Positions 1-13,296 are shown, counted from the first letter of the stretch. The stretch: DNA of 64,000 bases from Patagioenas fasciata (GCF_037038585.1 NC_092520.1:4910001-4974000), one strand, 5' to 3'. Notes: generated from the letters alone by a model not told the origin. Numbers and translations: made by a program.

Positions 1-129
1 TCTTATGGTCTACTTCAACCTTCTGTAAAACTCCATTAAACTTAACAGAGACATCAATGTTGCGTGGCTAGAGGTGACCAGGGTGACCACATTTTGGTCA
101 CATCTTGGGGACAAGGTGGTTTGGGAAGG

Positions 130-570
130 GGCTGAAGGGTCCAAAGGAGGCCCAGGGAGGTGACCAAAGGTCTGGAGAACCTGTCCTATGAGGGAAAACT
201 GAAGGACCTGGTTCTCTTCTCCCTGAAGGGACCTCAGCACAGTGTTCCCTGTGCTTTAAGGGCATCCACAAAGGGGATGGCGTCTCTCTCTTCACAAGCA
301 GCCATGTGGAGAAGACAAGGGGCAATGGGTATGAGTTGCACCAAGAGTGCTTTCATCTCAACATGAGAAAGAATTTCTTTATGGTGAGAGCCATCATTCA
401 CTGGAACAACCTCCCCAGGGACATGGTAGAGCCCACATTGCTAGGGCTTTTCAAGACATGACTTGACAGACTGCTCAACAATTTCATCCGGGCTCCCTTT
501 GCCACCAGAGGCTGGACCAGATGATCCTTTGCGGTCCTTTTCAGTGTGGGCTGTTCTATGAGACCATCCT
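130..570 (+). mobile_element. CR1 LINE 3' fragment, old
   Basis: Diverged CR1 3' region: it reads through the 'aggagaacctgtcctatgag' type segment, a degraded C-terminal reverse-transcriptase stretch and the terminal 'ctggaccagatgatcctttg' motif. It is more decayed than most CR1 copies in the window, so it is an older insertion. Confidence 0.7.
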
Positions 571-2221
571 TGGTAAAACTGTTAAACTTCCTCGTGACAG
601 CAGTCCTGTAGTCTTAGGAGGTTGGTTGAGGTTTTACCTACCCTATAATTAGATTTTTTTTTCTTCTGTTATCTAATTTTAATCTCCTTTGTTGAAATTT
701 AAGCCAGTTCTCGCACCCTTAGTATGTACGAAGAATAACAGATCTCTTTAAAGCAACTTTTCGTCTATTTGGTGTCCTCTTCAATCTCTCTTCTTCTAGG
801 CTAAGCACCACTGACCACTTAGTTATAATCAAACTTAAGATCACAGATCCTATTTTCTAAACATTTTAGTCTTATCAGACACTGTATCTGTTCTTTTGAA
901 GGTTATAAATGTGAGAGGTATCAAAGAGTCCCCTTATATCAACAGCAGAACTGCCTTGAGGTTGATGACATGACTCCCGAATTTCACTGGGGGGGAATCT
1001 GTGCTAGGATGAGCACATCTGCAGCCAAGATTAATTAGGAATTATCCAAACTGTTACCATAAGGATAAAACTTCAGGTCTTTTGAATGAAGGGCTTTAGA
1101 GGGAATGATGTCACTAAATAAAGCACTTCTGTATCATTCAAGGAGGTTTAAAAAGTTATTTATTCAACATTCCAGAGATTATTGTCCTCAACTGTAAGAA
1201 ATCCATGTTATGAGAAATAAAGGAAATATGATCATAATCAAATTAGCCATTATGATTTTCAGAGTGATTAAAACCAAGCTAACAGCCATCTCCAGTATAA
1301 AAATAAACTTTTGAATACTAAGGTTTTTAAAACATGATGTAGGACCCAACTCATGTTCTGCAGAGGAGAATTTGCACTGAGGTCCCAGGCCATTGCTTCG
1401 GCAGCGCTTCCTTCCCATCAAATCACAGTGAGTTTTCCCCATTTTTCCAGAAGTTATATATTTAGAAATGATATCATGATAATCACGGGTGTCACAAGAA
1501 AAAGATGGACATAGTGTGCCATGTGAGAGGAGCGAGTGTCCTTAGGTTATAAACTCCTCAGAGCAGCAATGGCATTTTTGCCTTTTGTTGGCCCTGGAAC
1601 ATAGCTGAGGTTCTCTGTTTTTCCTTCAGAATAAATAATAAATAACACTAATAAATACATAGGCTAGAGAGTAGGCTGTCTACCAGAGTAACAAGAAAAG
1701 AGCATGGGACACTGAAATAGTTCTTTTTAACCTAGGTTCTGGTGTGGGAAGAAGTGAGAAGAGCTTTTCCTTTTGCATTAAGGACCCAAATTAAAGTTGA
1801 GCATGTGCTAATGCAGCTGTCAGCGATTCCGTCGGGAATTGTGCGTATGTGACCTGTTCCCATTTGCACTGAGAGACCAACTCCATGTGTCCCTGAGACG
1901 TGTGTGGGATTATAAACTTCTCTTAGGTTGAGCGAGGCTTTCTGGACCTTCAGATCTGGCCCTCTGAACTTACCTAACAGAAACACTGAGAGACTAGAAT
2001 TCCTCCTTTTCCTGATACCTTTTAAATTGTATAGTTATCCCCTGAAGCCCAACAAAATGGTGGCTCTTAGGTGCTCTTTAATTTAGCAAATGACCAAAGG
2101 AGATCCTTTTGTTGGGCCATTCATTTCTTCTTCTGGTCATCCATAGCTTAGTCTCTGCGGCCCAAGTTAATTTGTTTTAAATAATTGCTTTCTTCCATTC
2201 CCCATCTAAGGCAGCACTTTG
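571..2221. other. 3' flank of KCTD14, nothing recognised
   Basis: AT-rich single-copy DNA. It probably includes the KCTD14 3' UTR just below 2222, but no strong polyadenylation signal stands out on the minus strand; a weak ATTAAA-type hexamer lies at about 2077-2082. No coding potential or repeat family was recognised. Confidence 0.4.
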
Positions 2222-2893
2222 TTACCACCAGGTGAAGAGGAACTTGTAGAAGAAGTCGTGTGATTTGACACGGAAACCTTTTTCAGCGATGTGGGGCTGA
2301 AAGGATATTTTGTACCCTTTGGCCTCGACATCCATTTGAATGCAGTCCAGCAGGTCAGAAATACTTGGAGCTGCCTTCCAGGGGCCAAACTTCACCACGG
2401 ATTTTTTATCCATATCCAAGCTGTTCAGGGCATCCTGACACCTGGCTGCGTCCTCCTCTGTTCTGACCACGCACACGATGACACTGGAGTGGCGGGATGC
2501 GACCGCTTCTGCCCTGGCGATGCGGATCATCAGTTCGATGTTCTCACTGTAGTTGGGGACGCGGGCCAGGAACTGCTTCCTCGCCATGAGCTCCCCGAAG
2601 ATCTGTGGGGAGTCCTCTAGCTGCTTAATTAGAGGTTCAATGTCATAGAACAATGCCTCCTTGTAGACGTCCTGGATGCACTGGGTGGGCACTTGGTTAC
2701 TCCGCAGGTACTCCAGGATGTATTTGAAGTAGACGCCCGGTCTGTCGATGAAGAACCTCCCTTCGGAGTCAGTTCGGAGTTTGGGTTGGCCGGTGAACAT
2801 CTCAGCCAGCTTGGAGCCAGGGTGTTTCTTTAAGGTGCTCAGTGTCGTCGTGTACATCTCCCCGCCGACATTTAACTCCACGATCGGTGACAA
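2222..2893 (-). CDS. KCTD14: KCTD14, last coding exon (BTB/T1-domain protein)
   Basis: Encodes 223 residues of a KCTD-family protein ending in a TAA stop. The exon opens after a polypyrimidine tract and CAG acceptor (2894-2896) and starts with a V-E-L-N-V-G-G motif, the first strand of the BTB/T1 tetramerisation domain, which fills about the first 95 residues (G-R-F-F-I-D-R and the Y-I-L-E-Y-L-R segment are visible). The C-terminal part carries [10 protein letters not shown] and ends F-T-W-W, both matching my memory of human KCTD14; KCTD21 lacks them. Human KCTD14 is slightly longer, so only a short N-terminal piece is missing; it should lie on a small upstream exon to the right (above 2.9 kb), which I could not identify. 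The function of KCTD14 is poorly known; BTB proteins of this group often oligomerise and some bind CUL3. Position next to THRSP and NDUFC2 fits conserved synteny. Gene identity is firm, the 5' end unresolved. Confidence 0.9.
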   Translation of the reverse strand: MSPIVELNVGGEMYTTTLSTLKKHPGSKLAEMFTGQPKLRTDSEGRFFIDRPGVYFKYILEYLRSNQVPTQCIQDVYKEALFYDIEPLIKQLEDSPQIFGELMARKQFLARVPNYSENIELMIRIARAEAVASRHSSVIVCVVRTEEDAARCQDALNSLDMDKKSVVKFGPWKAAPSISDLLDCIQMDVEAKGYKISFQPHIAEKGFRVKSHDFFYKFLFTWW

Positions 2894-2939
2894 CTGCAAG
2901 GGGACAAAAAACCACGTGCGTTACCTTTCTGGCGCTGTC

Positions 2940-3308
2940 AACATGGAAGTGTCAAGGAAAAGAAACAAAAGAAAAATGATTGCAGCTGGAAATCAGAGTG
3001 ATGGTATGAAGAATGGGATGAGCCTCCATCCCATGGGGGACAGATGGGAACGTCTACCCCATTTATTGTTAAAAGCAGATGCAGGAGGAGGTTTACACCA
3101 GGGGACGTTTAGGTTGGATATTAGGAAAGAATTCTTCCTGGAAAGGGTTGTCAGGTGTTGGAAGAGGCTGCCCAGGGCAGTGGTGGAATCACCATCCCTG
3201 GAGGAGTTTAAAAGGTGTTTAGGTGAGATTCTTGGGGACATGGTCTAGTACCAGAGTTGGGTTAACGATTATACTCTATGATCTTGAGGGTTTTTTCCGA
3301 CCACAATG
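2940..3308 (+). mobile_element. CR1 LINE 3' fragment
   Basis: CR1 3' end: the 'accaggggacgtttaggttg' segment, then the 'ctgcccagggcagtggtgga' segment, then the terminal 'actctatgatcttgagggtt' motif leading straight into the expanded ATTCT tail. It begins about 45 bases upstream of the KCTD14 exon, so it lies in the presumed KCTD14 intron 1. Confidence 0.75.
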
Positions 3309-3434
3309 ATTCTATTCTATTCTATTCTATTCTATTCTATTCTATTCTATTCTATTCTATTCTATTCTATTCTATTCTATTCTATTCTATTCTATTCTAT
3401 TCTATTCTATTCTATTCTATTCTATTCTATTCTA
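3309..3434 (+). repeat. (ATTCT)n microsatellite, about 25 units
   Basis: A nearly pure run of the pentamer ATTCT directly follows the 3' end of a CR1 element. CR1 3' tails carry short repeats of ATTCTATG type, so this looks like a tail that expanded after insertion. Confidence 0.95.
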
Positions 3435-6400
3435 CCCTGATAATCAGAGCAGAAGAGACTGGGACATCTCTAAATGGCTGAGTGCTCACAGCGTCTTTGG
3501 TGATAAGGAAAGCGTCGTTTTGCCAGTGAGGAAGAGGAACAAGAAGCCCTTGCCCAGGGAGGCTGTCGGTGACTACAGGATTTGACAGGTCCTACACAAA
3601 CATTGTCCCTCTTGGCCCCCGTCCTTCCAGCGAGAGCGATCTGTGAGCTCTCACCCTCCCCATGTGCAGAGGGACAAGGACAGAACTCAAAGCTGTGCAG
3701 CTCCATTCTTCTCACCCAAGCTGGTGTTTTCTCTTCAACGGAAGAACTAAGAGGGTCTTTGAGACTTTAGAAAATGGGTGGAATTGGCTTCCACCTGTCT
3801 GGGGTTTTAATTGCAAATACTGAACTGAGATGCAAAAACACAGCATGTCAGAGGAAGAAGACAGAAGCTGTTTATCAAAGCATTCTTAAAACGTATGATT
3901 GCATCAGGTAGGAAGGAAAGGAAATACTTCATGCAGCTGACATGGATTTAAGAAGAAAGAATGGAAAGTTTGGACTCTTGATTTATTTTATTTCACTGTG
4001 CATTAACACCACTGACTGGAAAGCCGGACCTGGTTTGACTTCCGATGATCTTCCTGATGGTTCAGTGCTAAAGGCTTTGACAGCTTCCCTTTGCCCTCAG
4101 TGATTTTTATAGTACTCAGTAGAGAACAAGGAGAGGGAAGAAAGGAGGCAGTTATTTTCCCTCCCGCCGTCACGGCTGTAATACAAGTCACATGCCTGGC
4201 CAAGACCACACCTGCCATTGGGAAGGTGCGAGTCAATAAACAGCCCTTGTTTCCAGGAGATCACCTGCTCTTTCTTGGCTCCGGCCACGCAAGGACCTGC
4301 TTCAGCGCCGCGAGTCACATGCCTCAAGTGAAGCGTGTACGTAAGTGCTTTGCTGGATCCCACAGGTACCAGCCCATGGGATGACGTGAGCTGATCTCAC
4401 ACCTCACACCAAAGGAGGGGGAGGTCCTGCTGCTTTCTCCCCTCTCCACCCTTCTACCTACCGACATGTTTCTATTGCTCCCCTTGTGCCACCTCTGCTT
4501 CTCCTTCACCTTATTGAGTTGAGCAGGCTGACAGAGGATTTCACAAGCACCAGAGCTGGCTAAATGAAGGGACTAGGAACAGAAAACCTGGAGCAGGGAG
4601 AAACCTTCCTTTTAAACAGCAGCAAGTTATCGGATTTAGCAGAAATTTGCTCAAAGCCTGAGCAAGCCAGGGAAACAACAGAAGATTCAGGCCAAAGACT
4701 CAGCTGGGATATTGCTTTACCCTGGTGTGAGTGGCTTCGTCTTGGGGACAATCATTTGCACTAGAGCCAAGGAGACAAAAATGACTCTGTCTGAGACTAT
4801 CTGGTGGTTTCCACCCACTGAAGAACACAGTTCAAAGCTGTTTCTTTAATAAAGCTTCTCCGTTAGGAAGTTTGCTGTTAGTGCAAGTGATAGCAATAGA
4901 TTTCCCCAGCAGGAATCATTTGAGAGGAGGGTCTCACGCTTTTGATACTTTGCTCCTTTTTCAGGTGGCAGGTCAGATGTTTCATGCCGTTTGTCACCAA
5001 TACCAATGGATAACATGGTATTCATTAACACAGTAGCTCAGCAAACCTCATGTTCTCCGACCTTGATAAATATTTTTGGCCTGGGACCAAACTCATTCCC
5101 AGCAAACTGGCACCAGCTAATTCCCAGCTCTGTAATTAGCCAGTGAGGTGACACTTGGGAAGTCATTTCACCTCTCTGTGCCCCAGTTTATTAATCTGCC
5201 AAACAATTACTTCCTTTGGGAAGCATTTTGCAACCTGCACCTGGAAAATGCAACACAAGAGATTGGATTTTTTAAAGACAGAGAGGTCTGGGGGAAGCTG
5301 TACAGCTACAACAGAGAATGAGGAAAGCAAAAGGAAAAGTTATCTGATCCCGTCACTGATTTCTGCCTAGTAATACACTACTTTTCTTGAGATTGCCATT
5401 AATTTTCCTTAGAGCTAGAAAAACTACTGCTGCCAGCTGATGATCGTGCATGTCTACAACACAGGGCAGCTTTTGCATCTTTAAAGTCTCTAAGAACTAT
5501 TGAAAATCCCCAAAAGTCACAACAGGTTTTCAGTTAGGGATCTGACAAGTCAAAGTTCACAGCAAATTAATTCCACCTCTTGTGAAAGGAGAAGAACCGC
5601 TCTGGTTGTTTGTTTTTGTCAGATCCTGTACAGCTGTGAGGGACATGGCCCTTCTGCAAACAAACGGGTGCAGACAGGCTGGAGTCAGGCACAGCTTTTC
5701 ACCGAGTGTCCTCTTCTTGGTCACATACCTGGCAAGTCCTGGTGTCTTCAAATTAGCAGATGGGAGGAAAAAAGCCCTCTAAAGCAGCCCAAAGGGGATG
5801 CTGTGATCCCACAGGAGGACACGGTGGCCCCGAGCACGTCCCTTACTCACCGTGTGCAGGACACCGGTGACCTGCTTCCCGAGGGCCTTGTGCTCCGACG
5901 AAATGCTCATCTCCCCCGGGAGGTGTGGAAAAACCCTCTGCTCTGTGCTCTGCTCGTGCCCCACACGTAGGATGGTTCCTTGCTGTGCTCCAGTCTTCTT
6001 TCACTTGTTTTATTTTTCAGTGGGTCAGGTTTTTTCCAGCCCCCCAGCCCAGTGCTGCCCCAGTGGCTCCAGTTTGCTCCCAGCGCAGCTCCGGTCGCAG
6101 GTGTTGGGAGAGGGGAGGGAACAGCCTGGAAACGGAAGCGTTTGCTCATTAGTTTTCTGGCAAAGTGCAGGGTGGACTCGGGCTGGCTGCCAGCACACAC
6201 CTCCTGTAATACTACCTGTGACTAAGAGCCAAATAATCCTTTCAAAGGAGGCTCTGTGCCCAGAGCGCCTCCGAGGAGCCCCGCAGTTCCTGCCTGCGTG
6301 ACCGTCTCCACCTCGTGAACCGGTTGTATCGAAACCAGCAAACATTTTCACAGCTTTTTGGCCTCCATGTGCTGCTGTTTTAAAGACTTTAGTCCAAACC

Positions 6401-7959
6401 ATCTCATTGAGCCCATTTGTCATACCCATCAGTGCCAGATCAGGATATCTACAATCTGTCCAAGGTGGTGGCATTTTCTTCCTTGCCAAAACAATCTCTG
6501 GGCATTGAGTAATTTCTGCAAGGTAAATAAAACCAAACCTGAATCTCTGCTGGAGCCTGAACTATTCTTTTCAGTTGGTCATAAATATTTGATTAATATC
6601 TTTGCATGACAGTGTTTTCTGATATCCTGTATCCAGCACATATCAAAAGGGAAAGCGCCAGAAATTTAGTGGGAGTGGGACTATTTCTTGCAGAATTTAA
6701 ACCCTCACAAGGACATGTGCGTTCAGAACATGCCTCTCCTCTACCAACCTTGCCTTACTCTCTTTCATTTCAAGCTGCTTCCTGATGCCAGCAACCGAAG
6801 GGGAAATCTCAGACAAACATAATGCTTCCTAAAAATCTTCCTTGGCAAGATTTTAATAATGAAAAGATAACAGCATAGTATGTAAGGAAGCCATTTGCAC
6901 AAGATCTGCATTGTGCTCATGGAAACCAGCTTTGCTGGTTTTGCATCCTACAGGGATTTTGCTGGATCTGTGTCTTCCCAGAACAGAGCATTGATCTGAC
7001 CAGAGGCTTGAGATACAGGAAAAAATAATGTTATAATTTGCAGCAATTAACTCACCTTGAGAATAAATACGCGAGGCTCCATCAAAGCTGGACTCAGATT
7101 CATTGGAGTGTTTTGTGCATTTGGGTGAACCTCTCATTGATCCCAACTTACATATTGCTTCTGCTGCCCTGAACCATCCTGAGGGAACCTCAGTAATAAC
7201 CTGGTCTGAGTTATCCCTGCTGCTTTGAATTTTCTCTTTACCAGATCAGAAAAATTAATAGTGATGGATGCACTAGTGAGGACTGCATGGGAGCCCAGGT
7301 TTTGTAACTTGTAATACATTTTAAAAAAATCAGTGCTTGTTGGAAAACAGGGAGAGCTGGAAGATCTGTGTGTTCTGGGCCTTTGACTCCTGCAGATCCC
7401 AATCTTTGGGCTGGCTTACGCAGGTGCTTCAGAAAATATCCTGGATATAACTGACAGAAGCGGAGTTCAGACTCGTTCTATACGACACGTCTTTGATGCT
7501 GGAGGTGATAACAGAACTGGATAGACAAGCAGATCATCACCTCTCTCCTCCCACAAGCTTTTCACTGGGGAAGGTTGAAGAGCAGTAGAAGCGGTGACTT
7601 TGTTCAAAAGCTCATCTGGAAGGTTTCCCCAAACCAGAATCAAGGGTGGCTGATGGGACTTGAGGCCAAACTTTCAAGGCCACAGTGTAGATCTTTACCA
7701 CTTTGGCAAAAGGAACAGCTGTTAGCTGACGCCCACATTAAATCCAAGGGGAAAAAATGCATTACATGTTTAAAAGAGGAAGGGAAGTGAGAAGTTCAGA
7801 TGTGGAGAAGCAGCTTGGAGCAGTTTGTCTTTCTCTTCTTGTTATCTCTTCTCCAGTGTATCAAGCTTCTTGAGGGAGGAGATTAAGCCCTTTTGCTCTG
7901 GATGATTTTCCTGGAGTGTGGAGATGACAGTCCACAGCTGATCTGGGAGTGATGATAAA
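3435..7959. other. Non-coding DNA upstream of the KCTD14 exon, nothing recognised
   Basis: Single-copy DNA which on the minus strand should hold KCTD14 intron 1 and its promoter. A moderately CpG-containing stretch near 4270-4320 and another near 6240-6310 are possible promoter positions, but no first exon with an in-frame ATG and donor could be supported. Open frames here are short and resemble no known protein. Confidence 0.4.
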
Positions 7960-8127
7960 CTGGTGGAAGGGATACCTAAAGAAACTGATTCCCAGGACTC
8001 ATCTGCATCTCAGTGGAGGAGATTCCTGTGGAAAGCAAAGAGGAGAGGCAACAAAGCTGGCGTAGCTCTTCGAAACTCTGGGCAGGAGTTGGATTCAATG
8101 ATCTTTGTGGGTCTCTTCCAACTCAGG
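7960..8127 (+). mobile_element. CR1 LINE 3' scrap
   Basis: Ends in the typical CR1 terminal phrase ('ggattcaatgatctttgtgg' followed by 'gtctcttccaactca') at 8092-8127, immediately before the body of a second CR1 copy, so two CR1 pieces are joined or one inserted at the tail of the other. Confidence 0.5.
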
Positions 8128-8668
8128 ACATTCTCCTTCCCCTCTACTCTGCCCTGGGGAGACCACACCTGGAATATTGTGTCCAGTTGTGGCCCCTCAG
8201 TTCCAGAAGGACAGGGAACTGCTGGAGAGAGTCCAGCGCAGGGCAACAAAGATGCTGAAGGGAGTGGAGCATCTCCCGTGTGAGGAAAGGCTGAGGGAGC
8301 TGGGGCTCTGGAGCTGGAGAAGAGGAGACTGAGGGGTGACCTCATTCATGTTTACAGATACATAAAGGGGGAGTGTCAGGAGGATGGAGCCAGGCTCTTC
8401 TCGGTGGGTTCAAACTGGAACACAAGAGGTTCCACTTAAATTTGAGAAGAAACTTCTTCTCAGTGAGGGTGTCAGAGCCTGGCCCAGGCTGCCCAGGGAG
8501 GTTGTGGAGTCTCCTTCTCTGCAGACATTCAAACCCGCCTGGACACCTTCCTGTGGAACCTCAGCTGGGTGTTCCTGCTCCATGGGGGGATTGCACTGGA
8601 TGAGCTTTCCAGGTCCCTTCCAATCCCTGACATTCTGTGATTCTGTGATTCTATTCTATGATTCTAAG
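8128..8668 (+). mobile_element. CR1 LINE 3' fragment, fairly young
   Basis: About 540 bases of CR1 3' end, from the 'ggaatattgtgtccagttgt' segment through the C-terminal reverse-transcriptase coding part to the tail with repeated 'attctgtgattctgtgattc'. It is truncated at its 5' side like nearly all CR1 copies. Confidence 0.92.
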
Positions 8669-11477
8669 CCAAGTCTCTTCCAAAGGTCACACGAAAACCA
8701 GATTTTTTTTTGTCTTTTGAAACACATTTGCTAACTCCTAAAAATTGCCAGATTGTTCTGGTGACCTGTGGCCAGCCTGGACAATTTGTGTAAATTTTGC
8801 TGAAAAGCAAAACCACCAGGAGTTTGTTTGAGTTCTGCTCAGGAATTGCACCGGTGCAGCTGGGGTGGTGGCTTTGCAGTCCGGGAGCCACTCCTAAACC
8901 AAACAGCCATGCGCTGTGCAAACACCATCGGCATTTGTACCCGCTGCCTTCCAGCCGTTCATCAGCTCCACCCACCTTTGTGGACCTCAGGAGTGCATCA
9001 CTGGTGGCTTGCATCAAGATCTGAGCTGGCTTTGGACAGGCCCTGGGACACCATCAAAAGCCAAGGGAGCAAAATGCCTCCTGGACAAGCGAGTGCATGT
9101 GCCATCCTCAGGAAACGGACTCAACCACTCATGTTGCCATCCGATAAAACAACCCAGCAGGCCCATTAGTGTCCACATTCCTGAGAAACCACATTATTCT
9201 CCTGATCCTCATGCCCATTGACTTCTTTCCCACGTTTGTATCACATTCAGCTTAGGTTGTAGGCTTTCCTGGAGCATGAAGCCAAGCTAAATACAACAGT
9301 GCTCTTTTCATGCCCATCATTATCTCCTCATGTGGTTTACCTTCCTAAGCTCTCACCCAACTCTTGGTATGCCACATGGAGAGTGTGGGGCAGAGCTGAA
9401 TATATGGGTGCCACTATTCCCAGGTCCTGTCACACAACAGTCAAGGTGTTGCCACAGGCCCATTCATCTGGTCACTCCCTCTTGAGGGACATCAACTTGT
9501 CTACAGTCCAAGTTCAGGATGATGCCGTCTATTTAGCCAGAAAGAAAAAAGGACAATCTGCAGAACAGAGGATCATTCCAATGTAATCTATGAAGATTGG
9601 AAGCCCAACCAGGGGGTTTGCGCCTGGTCTTGCTGCTGAGACTACAACCTGCGTATCCCAAGCTGATGGTAGGAGAGAAAAGACTGGGTTTCTCATGGAT
9701 AACCAAGGCTGGGAGATAGACACACAGAAATTAAAGGAGAAAGAGAAGACAGACCTTGGCTGTGTGTCTCTGGGAACACGTGAGACCAAGGCGTCAATCA
9801 AGAAGAAATCCTTGGGCATCTACTATGGAAATAAGCTGCTGGCGAGCTAGAGGAAGGATCAACACTTCTGAGGCTCCCGTTGGGTGTCAGTGACAGATAT
9901 CCCTCACCCCTGGTGAGAAGCTCCTGTCAAAGGGTGTGTGATTTCAGGTGTATTTTTTCCAGCACCTCCTCCTTCCACTTGGGCCATTGCTGCAGCTAGA
10001 TGGTTTTTACATTTTTATGGATACCCTTATGTGTCCCTTGGGCAATGCAGGGCTGTTTAGGCAGTGCCTCTCTCTAAGAAACCGTGGGAGAAGAGGATGA
10101 AGCAAACAAGACATTGTCCTTGCTCCACACGTCGTGCCTCCCCCTTAAGTCAAAGCTCTGAATGAGCATCAACTCTTAAGCAAGGAGAAGGGGAATCTGA
10201 GGACCAGACTAGCAAAAGGTTGACCAGCATCATGCAAGGAGCAAAACTCCACCTGGACGTGGGATGATCCTGCTTGTCAAGGAAAATGTATTACCCTGAG
10301 GAATTACATGGGGCATGGGGCATCAGGTGTCCTCAGACCACTGCTGGGTTCCTTCTGTGCATGGACTCTAGGACAGTCGGTGCTTCTGCAGAGATTTAAA
10401 CATGATTGATTTTGAGGCAGCATCTGCCATTGCTGAGGACATCAGGGCAGGGGGTGTGGTGGGAGGATGCTTTGAAGCCCCAATGCATTTCATTGTTAAA
10501 TTGTGAAATAAGTTTTCTCTTTTGGTTTCTGTGCCATTAGGGTTTCACTAAAATAAAACCAAGGGATGGAGTTCCCGTTTTTTTTGCCTTTTTACAGCGC
10601 TGTGGAGCTTCAAAGTGCTGCTGAGCAATCAGGGCATTAACAGGATCGTGAACCCTGACCAGGACATGGAGCTGCTCCAGCTAATGGGAAGAAACAGGGG
10701 AACCATCTGCAGAACATTTGCTCCTTTTAGCCTGAGACTTTTAGAGCTGATGAGTCTCTGATTTCAGCCTGAAGGATGTTACTTTGCTCTTGTGATGTGA
10801 CAGATTCAGAGAACATGTGCAGCAACATGTGCAACACAACTGGAGCCGGCAGCCCAGATCATGGTTGCAAATCCTCTCACAACAAATGCTCAACAATCTC
10901 CAGTTTCTTTAATCAAAACTGCAAAGCTGATGGAGGACCAGTGTTTGTTAAGCAAAAGCAGCACTGTTTCAAAAGTTGAATTTGTTATAAAATGTCCTAA
11001 AGAGGCGAGGGGACACCTCCCTCTAGCGCCCAGCTCAGTAGGACTTCCCAAGTGGTGTGTCTGGGAAGGATGGAGTGTCCTGAAGGTGGGACCCAGCCTG
11101 TGCTGAGGGCTCCAACCCCCCTGCCCACCTACCCAGCAAGGACTTTGCCCCTTCTCTCCCTGCAGCTCACAGGGAATGAAGATGAGCTAAGCCCTTCCTT
11201 CCTGCTCCCCCAGCTGAGCATACCCAACTCCTCCTCTGCCCTGGCTCTGGAAGGTGCCACAGCCAAGTGGGAAGGAGGCAGAATTGCCCCTCAGCATTGC
11301 TGGGACTGGCTGGGGTTGTGGCAGGTTGTCCCCAGGGCTGTGTGTGGTGGAGATGGTGCTTCGTCCGAAGTACTGGATGAGTGTGGGTCAAGAGAAGGGG
11401 TGGGCAGGTGCTGATGGAGTAGGGGAGCTGAGAAGTTGAGGGTTCAGGGGAGGAGGGGATGCTGGGGAAGGAAGGTC
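8669..11477. other. Intergenic DNA, nothing recognised
   Basis: Single-copy DNA between KCTD14 and the THRSP array. Short open frames on both strands show no known motif. Composition becomes more GC-rich above about 11.1 kb, towards the array. Confidence 0.4.
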
Positions 11478-11950
11478 ATAGGATCATAGAATGGTTTGGG
11501 TTGGGGGATCTTCAAAGCTCATCCAGTGCCACCCCTGCCATGAGCAGGGACATCTTCACCAGCTCAGGTTGTTTGGAGCCCCATCCAACCTGGCCTGGGA
11601 TGTCTCCAGGGATGGTTCATCCACCACCTCTCTGGCCAACCTGGGACAGGGTCTTGCCACCCTCAGGGGCAACAATTTCTTCCTCATGTCTGGCCTGAAT
11701 CTCCCCTCCTTTAGTTTAAAACTTATCACCCCTTGCCCTTCTAAAAAGTCTGTCCCCATCTTATTGTCCCCTTTTCAGTCCAGGAAGACTGCACTAAGGT
11801 CTCCCCAGAGTTTCTCTTCTCCAGCTGAACACCCCAACTCTCTCAGCCTGTCCTCCCAGCAGAGCTGTTCCAGCCTCGGATCATTTCTGTGGCTCCTCTG
11901 GCCCCTCTCCAGCAGCTCCATGTGTGTCCTGTGCTGAGAACCCCAGAGGA
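11478..11950 (-). mobile_element. CR1 LINE 3' fragment
   Basis: Minus-orientation CR1 3' end, beginning at the tail ('aatggtttgggttgggggat') and running back through the 'ctcatccagtgccacccctg' and 'catgtgtgtcctgtgctgag' segments. It belongs to the same subfamily as the copies at 30432, 59235 and 61295, which share the 'catccaccacctctctggcc' segment. Confidence 0.87.
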
Positions 11951-12227
11951 ACACTGGGGAACAAGTTGGGATCCCAGCACCCAGCACAATGGCAGGATTA
12001 CACCAAACTTCTTCAAAGTATGAGAGTCAGAGGGCTGTGGGAACATCCATCCTGACACAAACCCAATTCCCACTCCCTGCTGGAGAAATCCAGCTCACCT
12101 CTGTGCACTGGAGCATGGCCTCAGTGGCCAAGGTCCCCCCATCCTCATGGGCTGGGGGACAGTAGCTGTACAGAAGTGACAGCTGGCCACACACACAGGA
12201 CACATTTGCACAAGGCTTTGTGTTTCA

Positions 12228-12233
12228 TTTATT
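12228..12233 (-). terminator. THRSP: Polyadenylation signal of THRSP copy A
   Basis: AATAAA on the minus strand, followed on that strand by a TG-rich stretch (12186-12215, including a TGTGTGTG-type run), the usual layout of a cleavage/polyadenylation site. It lies about 1.07 kb beyond the copy A stop codon, where the non-coding second exon of THRSP should end. Confidence 0.6.
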
Positions 12234-13296
12234 ATACATTATCAAAGAGACCAGATGGATGGGGGATTTAGGCACACACAGACAAAAGTTTTGCTTCAAA
12301 GTTACAGATGCCTACTGCAAAGCAATAGCAGAAAACACTCATTTCTGCCCCACAGAAATCCCCCAGGGACAGGGGTACATGAAGCAGTGAGGTTACTGGC
12401 AGGATCGGCCGCGGGGCAGGTCGACGGTACAGGCGGTACCCGGCGAGCAGACAGCCAAGCCCTGCGCTGCTCACGAAGGATGTTCCTTGGTGGGACTTGG
12501 CGCAGGAGAAGAAGTGCTGCTGGGCTGCAGACGATGGATCACCCTGTGGGGATAATCAACATCTTCATTCCTGGCCATGTTCCCCCCCAAACAAGGGTTT
12601 GACCTTGCAAGGTCCCTGTTAATGCTCCCTGTTGTTGCTGTCACCTTTCTACACTCCCCATTTCACTACAAGGAGCTTGGCCATGAGCTTCATCTCGGGT
12701 GGGACACAGGGATGTGTTCTCAAGGGTACTCAGGGATGAAAGTCCCACCAGCAAGGAGAATGCATTTCCATCCGCCAGGCTAGAGGAGAATTGAAGTATC
12801 TGAGATGTTTGCAGGTGGTGTATCAAATTTAGACATTAGGAGACGTAAGAGTGCCAAATTGCTCCCTAAATGTGACCCTGTTGCAATTTCCATCACAAAG
12901 AGAAGTAGTTGGAGGACCAGTGGATTCCAGAGCTCAGGGTCCTCCAACCATACAACCCTTTTATCCCTGGTATCTTTTGTATCTGCACAGCGTCAGCCAG
13001 ACTTTGCCTATGCTGCAAGCAGGGAAGTCCTGGGGACAATGTGGAGCTCACAAAGTGACCCTTGTCCAGTGGCACAGATTGCACAAGTGGGCAATTGAGA
13101 AAGACAAATCCAGGAGGATCTATCTGTTGAGCAATGAACTGCAGATTCAGAACTCCTGGGATTTGGGGGTGTGATGCAAACATTGGAAAACCACCCAGCT
13201 GATGGGGCAAGAGGACAAAGTATATTACCCCACAGCCAGCTGCTCTTTGGCACTGCATCTCCCCAAACTCTTACCTCAGAGGCTGGGGGTGCAGGC

